Part shown: positions 59,415 to 64,000 of the stretch, in pieces
Position numbering within the stretch: position 1 is the stretch's first letter
How the letters are laid out: each line of letters opens with the position of its first letter
Source: M3007 sp031425035
GTDB lineage: Bacteria > Bacteroidota > Bacteroidia > Chitinophagales > Saprospiraceae
Direction of reading: 5' to 3'
Assembly (NCBI GenBank): GCA_031425035.1
Contig: JANPIN010000083.1
Coordinates: 16,913-80,912, forward strand
DNA length: 64,000 nucleotides
Position numbers and translations under genes: made by a program
Notes under the pieces: model-generated
Told to the model about the DNA's origin: nothing
The model's input: only the letters and a program-made list of their open reading frames with translations
Database searches by the model: none

Positions 59415-60107
59415 TTATTGTTCATGCACATATTTATCGTACATATCCGGCCGGCGCAATTTGGTGCGCTCCAGACTCTGCTCATGCCGCCAGTCGTCGA
59501 TGTTCTTTTCATGCCCGGAAAGCAGGACGTCCGGCACCCCGCGGCCTTCCCACTCGGCCGGGCGCGTGTAGACCGGGGGTGCCAGTAAATTATCCTGAAA
59601 ACTATCGAACAAGGCGGAGGTTTCATCGTTTAGTACGCCGGGCAACAAGCGGCCCACGGAATCCACGATGACTGCCGCCGCCAGTTCGCCGCCGGATAAC
59701 ACATAATCGCCGATACTGACTTCCAGGGTGATGTATTTCTCCCGGATGCGTTCATCTACGCCTTTATAATGCCCGCAGAGAACGAGGATGTTTTCCTGCA
59801 TACTCAGGCGGTTGCACAGCGCCTGATCCAGCAGCACCCCGTCCGGTGAGGTGTAAATCACTTCGTCGTAGTGGCGTTCGTTCAGCAGTTGATCGATGCA
59901 GGCGGCAATAGGTTCCGGTTTCATGACCATGCCGGCGCCGCCGCCGAATTGATAGTCGTCCACCTGCCGGTGTTTGCCAACGGCGTAGTCCCGCAAATTA
60001 TGCAGCCGGACTTCCAGCAGGCCCTTGTCTTTGGCGCGTTGCATAATAGAATGATTCAGAGGACTTTCCAGTAATTCGGGAACAACGGAGAGCAGATCGA
60101 AACGCAT
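59415..60107 (-). CDS. trmD: tRNA (guanine-N1)-methyltransferase
   Basis: 230 residues from ATG 60107, usual size. MRFDLLSVVPELLESPL at the N-terminus, DDYQFGGGAGMVMKPEPI, VLCGHYKGVDERIREKY, SIGDYVLSGGELAAAVIVDSV (shortened SIGDYVLSGGELAA) and the C-terminal LLSGHEKNIDDWRHEQSLERT are TrmD signature blocks of this trefoil-knot SAM enzyme. It methylates G37 of tRNAs to keep reading frame. A TATTTTTG -7 element at 60202-60209 supports this start over the upstream ATG at 60248. Confidence 0.96.
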   Translation of the reverse strand: MRFDLLSVVPELLESPLNHSIMQRAKDKGLLEVRLHNLRDYAVGKHRQVDDYQFGGGAGMVMKPEPIAACIDQLLNERHYDEVIYTSPDGVLLDQALCNRLSMQENILVLCGHYKGVDERIREKYITLEVSIGDYVLSGGELAAAVIVDSVGRLLPGVLNDETSALFDSFQDNLLAPPVYTRPAEWEGRGVPDVLLSGHEKNIDDWRHEQSLERTKLRRPDMYDKYVHEQ

Positions 60108-60201
60108 GACGGGACGGCAATTTGAAAAGGGCGAAATAGAAAATTGGAAAAATTTGGCGGCCATAGAATTTAAGGCAGCAAAACACGCTTTACTTTCGGC
60201 G

Positions 60202-60209
60202 CAAAAATA
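60202..60209 (-). promoter_or_regulatory. Promoter -7 element for trmD
   Basis: Minus strand TATTTTTG followed by GC, exact TAnnTTTG, about 95 bases before ATG 60107. No TTG at 19 bases. Confidence 0.45.
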
Positions 60210-60274
60210 GCTCCCCCGGCCAGAAACATGCATCCTTACGTTCATCATCCTATATTATTTCCCGTCCGCTCACT

Positions 60275-61384
60275 ATGCTACCAATTCAAGCCGACTTATT
60301 AACGAAAAACCGTAACCGCCCCGCCCTGCGGGACCGCAATTATTACGCCCTACGCGAACTGCGCGGCATCATTGCCCATTGGACGGCCAACAAAAACAAA
60401 GGCGCCGATGCTCAGGCTAACCGCAACTATTTCAATAACCAGACCGATCGATATGCCTCGGCGCATTATGTGGTCGATGATCATACCATCATTCAGTGTA
60501 TTCCGGATAACGAAGTAGCCTACCACGTGGGCGCGAATGTGTATAAGGCCGACGGAAAACGAATGATTGCCGACACGCCCAGCCTCACGCCGAATTACTA
60601 CGTGATCGGTTTTGAAATGTGCGTGAATTCCGACGGCGACTGGAATAAAACTTACCGAAATTCCGTGGATCTGGCGGCCCATCTGCTGCGCAAACACGGA
60701 TTTACCACCAATGACCTGTACCGCCATTTTGATATTACCGGTAAAGACTGCCCGAACATGATGCTCACCGCGGCTTCCTGGGCGAAGTTTAAAACCGACG
60801 TGGCGACCGCCATGAACGACGATCCAACACCGCAGATCGCCCAGGGTAAAACCAATACGAAAGACCTGAATGTACGTACCGGGCCCGGTACCAGTAATAA
60901 ATCAGTAGCCAAACTGGCCAAAAACGCCCCGGTGGACATTTTTGAAAAAAAAGACGGCTGGCTGCGAATCGGGGTAAATCGCTGGGTCAGCGCAGCCTAT
61001 GTGGATATTGTCTTCACCACGCGTTGGGTGCTTATTACAACTAAAACCGACGGGGATGTACGCGAAGGCGCGGCGGTAAATACCAAAATAATCGACGCCT
61101 TACCCAAAGGCATCTGGACGCAGGTCATTGGCGAAAAAGAGGACTGGTATGAACTGGGCACGGATCGCTGGATCCAGAAATCCGCAACCCAGTTACTGGG
61201 TGTGCAAACCGGACAGGTAAGCGGTGCGCCCGATCTGAATGTGCGGCTTGGACCTGGAACGGACTATGACGTGAGCCATAAATTGACGCTCGGCAGCCAG
61301 GTTCTGCTTTTTGGCGAACAGGATAACTGGTATCGCATTGGCCATCGGGAATGGGTCAGCAACAAATTCATCCAGGTTTTGTAG
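60275..61384 (+). CDS. N-acetylmuramoyl-L-alanine amidase with three SH3-like domains
   Basis: 369 residues. Residues 25-175 form an amidase_2 domain: GIIAHWTANKNKGADAQ (zinc His), YASAHYVVDDHTIIQCIPD, VAYHVGANVY, and YRHFDITGKDCPNMM (second His and Cys region). Then three bacterial SH3 units: DLNVRTGPGTSNKS (near 205), TDGDVREGAAVNTK (near 265) and DLNVRLGPGTDYDV (near 325), each ending in a DxWyxIG-type strand. There is no signal peptide at the N-terminus (MLPIQADLLTKNRNRPALRD shortened), so a route across the membrane is not clear. It would cut the peptidoglycan stem at the lactyl-amide bond. Confidence 0.88.
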   Translation: MLPIQADLLTKNRNRPALRDRNYYALRELRGIIAHWTANKNKGADAQANRNYFNNQTDRYASAHYVVDDHTIIQCIPDNEVAYHVGANVYKADGKRMIADTPSLTPNYYVIGFEMCVNSDGDWNKTYRNSVDLAAHLLRKHGFTTNDLYRHFDITGKDCPNMMLTAASWAKFKTDVATAMNDDPTPQIAQGKTNTKDLNVRTGPGTSNKSVAKLAKNAPVDIFEKKDGWLRIGVNRWVSAAYVDIVFTTRWVLITTKTDGDVREGAAVNTKIIDALPKGIWTQVIGEKEDWYELGTDRWIQKSATQLLGVQTGQVSGAPDLNVRLGPGTDYDVSHKLTLGSQVLLFGEQDNWYRIGHREWVSNKFIQVL

Positions 61385-61387
61385 GGA

Positions 61388-62458
61388 TCAAATTTCTGGA
61401 TTGGATGCGATCACAGGCTTATAACCGACCTCTGTTGTCAAAAATTCCATGACATCCGCCCCGTCGGGGTAATCGCTCAGGCCAGGTTCCTGGGAGGCGC
61501 CGAAAGGGATTATTTTGGTGAAGGCCAGCGTACCATGGCCTACCACGCACTGTATTTCGTCTTTACGGCTCTCGAGTAATGCATCGAGTTCCTGCAGGTC
61601 ATCGTAGTACTCATAGTGCACCGAAGCGATCCGTGCCTGCAGGGTAGTATCTTCTTTCAATAGCAGGCAGCCGTTGTTCATGTACGGCACCTGGTTGAGC
61701 AGCCACAGCGTCAGGGTATAATCGAAGTTGTTTTTATACTTGTCATGGTTGACAATTTCGCGGTACTCGTGCAGCGCCTCGAGCAAGGTATCGAAGTGAT
61801 AACCATGTGGTACGTATATCTTGCTCACGTTGCGGCAGCCCAGGCCGAAATAGGTAAAAATATCGCGTCCCAGGGCGTAAAGTTCGGCCAGTGTTTCCTG
61901 ACCATTCAGCACCGCAACGCCATTCCGGTTACGACGGATAATGTGCGGATATTTACCAAAATATTGTTCAAAATATCGGGCAGAGTTGTTACTGCCCGTA
62001 GCGACCACCGCGTCGAAATTGCGCAGACGGTCGTCTTCCAGCAGGAATTCCGTGTATTCCCAGCTTTCCAAATTCCATTCACCCATCTTTTTTACCAGCA
62101 GTGGGAGCAGTAATTTATCCTTACTGGAAAGTTTTATTTTAGCCCGGTGACCGGCTACGAATACGCAGAGCCAGTCGTGAAAACCGACCAGGGGAATGTT
62201 GCCGGCCATGATCAGGGCCACCGATTTGAGCGGATGTGCAGCGTCTTCAATGGCGTAGCGGGCCGCCCAGGCGGTTAGTTTTTCCGCATCCAACATAGCA
62301 TTCGCAAGGGAATACAAGGCTAATTGGGTGTTTTCGGGGGTGAACCACTTATTCTCCAGGTAGGATTGCCGAATGGCGGTGGCCAGGTCTTCGTCCCCTC
62401 CGGTGCGGAGATAGTGGCCAAGTTCAGCGAGCAGTTCCAGTCGTGCGTGCAGCGTCAA
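61388..62458 (-). CDS. Acyl-CoA reductase, LuxC-like
   Basis: 356 residues. LIMAGNIPLVGFHDWLCVFVAG (shortened GNIPLVGFHDW) is the LuxC nucleotide-fold hallmark; VATGSNNSARYFEQYFG and RRNRNGVAVLNG follow; FGLGCRNVSKIYVPHGY carries the catalytic Cys; HDKYKNNFDYTLTLWLLNQ and VVGHGTLAFTKIIPFGASQEPGLSDYPDG (shortened) end the domain. LuxC-type proteins reduce acyl-CoA or acyl-protein to aldehyde with NADPH. No luciferase or LuxD/LuxE genes are in view; in Bacteroidota this protein is common and its substrate is unknown. It converges with the amidase gene. Confidence 0.88.
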   Translation of the reverse strand: MTLHARLELLAELGHYLRTGGDEDLATAIRQSYLENKWFTPENTQLALYSLANAMLDAEKLTAWAARYAIEDAAHPLKSVALIMAGNIPLVGFHDWLCVFVAGHRAKIKLSSKDKLLLPLLVKKMGEWNLESWEYTEFLLEDDRLRNFDAVVATGSNNSARYFEQYFGKYPHIIRRNRNGVAVLNGQETLAELYALGRDIFTYFGLGCRNVSKIYVPHGYHFDTLLEALHEYREIVNHDKYKNNFDYTLTLWLLNQVPYMNNGCLLLKEDTTLQARIASVHYEYYDDLQELDALLESRKDEIQCVVGHGTLAFTKIIPFGASQEPGLSDYPDGADVMEFLTTEVGYKPVIASNPEI

Positions 62459-62537
62459 AATGCAATGATTTGAAGGGTCAAAAAAAAGTTGATCGTGGAG
62501 AAGATTTTCAAGAGGCTATGATAAACCCAAAGAATCC

Positions 62538-62545
62538 TATTTTTG
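62538..62545 (+). promoter_or_regulatory. Promoter -7 element for the acidic protein gene
   Basis: TATTTTTG followed by CC, exact TAnnTTTG, 45 bases before ATG 62591. No TTG at 19 bases. Confidence 0.45.
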
Positions 62546-62590
62546 CCGGGCAAACAAGTTTAACCTTTCACTTTAAACCCTGCCCCTATC

Positions 62591-62872
62591 ATGGCAATCA
62601 ATAATTCTAATTACACAGAATCCACCGCAATGTTTTCAACGGATGAGGCAACACTGCCCCAAACCACCGTTTATGCGCAGTTCGATGACGAAGATGAGGA
62701 CGGCGAAGAAATCAGCGATGACGACGATGATCTATTTGGGGATGAAGAACTGGAAGGCATCGATGAAGAAGATTTCGACCTGGACGAAGAAGCCGAGATC
62801 GGCGAAGTAGACGACTGGGAAGCTGGTGACGACATTGAAGAAGACCTGGGCGCCGACGACGACGATCTATAA
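62591..62872 (+). CDS. Very acidic small protein
   Basis: 93 residues. Residues 1-30 are ordinary (NNSNYTESTAMFSTDEATLP); from about 32 to 93 almost every second residue is Asp or Glu, with only hydrophobic spacers (DDDDDLFGDEELEGIDEEDF, DLDEEAEIG, DDIEEDLGADDDDL). No Cys, Lys or Arg. It has a promoter element and a separate ATG, so it looks like a real gene, not a shadow. Such tails occur on histone or ribosome-binding chaperones and DNA mimics, but no family is recognised. Placed between the LuxC-like gene and tpiA. Confidence 0.65.
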   Translation: MAINNSNYTESTAMFSTDEATLPQTTVYAQFDDEDEDGEEISDDDDDLFGDEELEGIDEEDFDLDEEAEIGEVDDWEAGDDIEEDLGADDDDL

Positions 62873-62942
62873 ATCATTGTGTGTTGTTGCAGTGGGAGAC
62901 TGCCAGGCCAGTAATTGATCGGGCGCTCCCACCGCAACCCCG

Positions 62943-63698
62943 CTATTTTAGAGCGGAGATGATGGCGGCAAAGTCATCGGCTTTGAGCGATGCGCCGCCG
63001 ATCAGGCCGCCATCGACGTCGGGTTTGCTGAATAAATCTGCCGCGTTTTGCGCGTTGCAGGAGCCGCCGTATAAGATGGACAGGGATTCAGCCACCGCCT
63101 TGCCATATTTTTTAGAGACCAGCACCCGGATGGCATGGTGCATTTCCTGCGCCTGATCGCTGCTGGCTGTTCGCCCCGTACCAATGGCCCAAATGGGTTC
63201 GTAAGCGATCACAACTTTCCGAAAATCTTCTTCATGCAAGTGGAACAGGCTGGATTTCAATTGTTTAGCCACATAACCCACGTGCGTATCCACCTCGCGA
63301 ATATGCAGCGGTTCGCCACAGCAAAAGATCGGCCGGAGCCCTTTGGCCAGCGATAAATTCACTTTCTGGGCCAGCATTTCGTTTTTTTCCTTGAAATATA
63401 ACCGCCGCTCGGAGTGTCCGATAATAACGAACTCCACGCCCACGGAAGCCAGCATTTCAGCCGACACCTCGCCGGTATATGCGCCTTTTTCCTCATGGTG
63501 ACAGTTCTGCGCGGCCACATGAAAGCCTTTACGCACTTTCAGCATTTTACCCACTTCCCGTAAATACGGATGCGGCGGCGCCACCACGATCAGACCCTTG
63601 GGTTTTTCGGTTTTTTCCAGAATTGCTCGGCATAATTCCAGGCCCTCTTCCAGGGTCTTGTTCATTTTCCAGTTACCGGCGACGATTTGCTGACGCAT
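62943..63698 (-). CDS. tpiA: Triose-phosphate isomerase
   Basis: 251 residues from ATG 63698. QQIVAGNWKMNKTLEEG at the N-terminus (Asn, Lys), EFVIIGHSERRLYFKE with catalytic His, VVIAYEPIWAIGTGRTAS with catalytic Glu, and SILYGGSCNAQNAADLF with the phosphate loop. It interconverts dihydroxyacetone phosphate and glyceraldehyde 3-phosphate in glycolysis. The frame opens upstream to 63755, but conserved homology starts at 63698. Confidence 0.97.
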   Translation of the reverse strand: MRQQIVAGNWKMNKTLEEGLELCRAILEKTEKPKGLIVVAPPHPYLREVGKMLKVRKGFHVAAQNCHHEEKGAYTGEVSAEMLASVGVEFVIIGHSERRLYFKEKNEMLAQKVNLSLAKGLRPIFCCGEPLHIREVDTHVGYVAKQLKSSLFHLHEEDFRKVVIAYEPIWAIGTGRTASSDQAQEMHHAIRVLVSKKYGKAVAESLSILYGGSCNAQNAADLFSKPDVDGGLIGGASLKADDFAAIISALK

Positions 63699-63923
63699 TT
63701 TTTTATGAAGTGAGGACGTGATGAAAGGATGATGTGAGGCGCTATATGGTTGCAAACTTTAGATAAGTAAGGGCCAAAAGTAAATATTTTGGCCAACGGA
63801 ACGGCTATAAGCACCCGTTTGGCAAAAATTATAGCCGCGTGTCCACGACGAAAAGCCTGCAAAAATCTTCATTTACTGCTGATTGTTTTCGTCAACGGCC
63901 AGGCCCTTTGTAAATGGTTTAGC

Positions 63924-63972
63924 GGGCAGGCATAGCGCTCAATTTTTTAAAAAAAAAGCGCTAAGCCTGCCC
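63924..63972. repeat. Inverted repeat with 16-base arms at the window end
   Basis: GGGCAGGCATAGCGCT (63924-63939) and AGCGCTAAGCCTGCCC (63957-63972) are reverse complements with one mismatch, around an AT-rich 17-base loop. From 63699 to 64000 no gene is seen; the hairpin could end a gene that lies just outside. Confidence 0.6.
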
Positions 63973-64000
63973 CCGAAACCAAAACCCCCATCCAAGCCAT

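Noticed and set aside
61388..62458. Bioluminescence gene
   Set aside because: Only the LuxC-like reductase is present; without luxAB and luxE it does not indicate light production.

Overview
The window is chromosomal DNA from a Bacteroidota bacterium, most likely a member of the Saprospiria (Lewinella or Haliscomenobacter-like); that placement is inferred from gene content, not from a marker search. Evidence: several secreted proteins carry type IX secretion C-terminal domains of type A or the gliding-motility (type B) kind; menaquinone is made by the futalosine route (mqnA, mqnE); promoters fit the Bacteroidota form TTG-N19-TAnnTTTG; Shine-Dalgarno sites are mostly absent; and intergenic gaps hold palindromes and short repeats common in this phylum. 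No rRNA, CRISPR array, insertion sequence or prophage was seen. About 55 protein genes and one tRNA gene (His) are supported.

Layout. 1-8 kb: a truncated sensor gene, DUF983, a small conserved protein, a BamA-like barrel protein, then a tight + strand run of glycosyltransferase, DUF547 protein, a histidine kinase whose membrane domain looks like the plant ethylene receptor, and a NadR-type NAD enzyme, meeting hemE tail to tail. 8-18.8 kb: putative metalloprotease, ABC permease, TerB-like protein, a decayed DUF2779 gene, a GNAT-like protein, mutS2, an Omp28-like secreted protein, lpxB and an OB-fold secreted protein. 18.8-25.5 kb: one gene for a secreted protein of about 2239 residues built of repeated Ig-like modules. 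25.7-29.8 kb: yggS, a rhodanese-like protein lacking its cysteine, then a methionine region: a 26-codon leader ORF opening MMMMCMCCC, a strong intrinsic terminator, metY and metX. 30-41 kb: secreted proteins (two T9SS proteins, a 1257-residue protein with a phage-tail-type S74 chaperone, an SprB-like protein, an EGF-like lipoprotein) around a YfhO membrane protein and an esterase. 41-49.7 kb: small envelope proteins, an HhH outer-membrane protein, a NifU-like scaffold, msrA, mqnA, a histidine phosphatase, mqnE, a glycosyltransferase and a small HTH protein. 49.8-64 kb: another secreted protein, glnS, argS, tRNA-His, a zinc-ribbon protein, DUF2256, a phosphotransferase, a sialidase-fold lipoprotein, trmD, an amidase with SH3 domains, a LuxC-like reductase, a very acidic small protein and tpiA.

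The strongest candidate for something little described is the Met/Cys-rich leader plus terminator ahead of metY. It has the parts of a ribosome-controlled transcription attenuator that reads the supply of charged tRNA-Met and tRNA-Cys, which fits a gene that joins sulfide to O-acetylhomoserine. The ethylene-receptor-like kinase is the second. All functions are assigned by reading motifs and family likeness; no database search was run.
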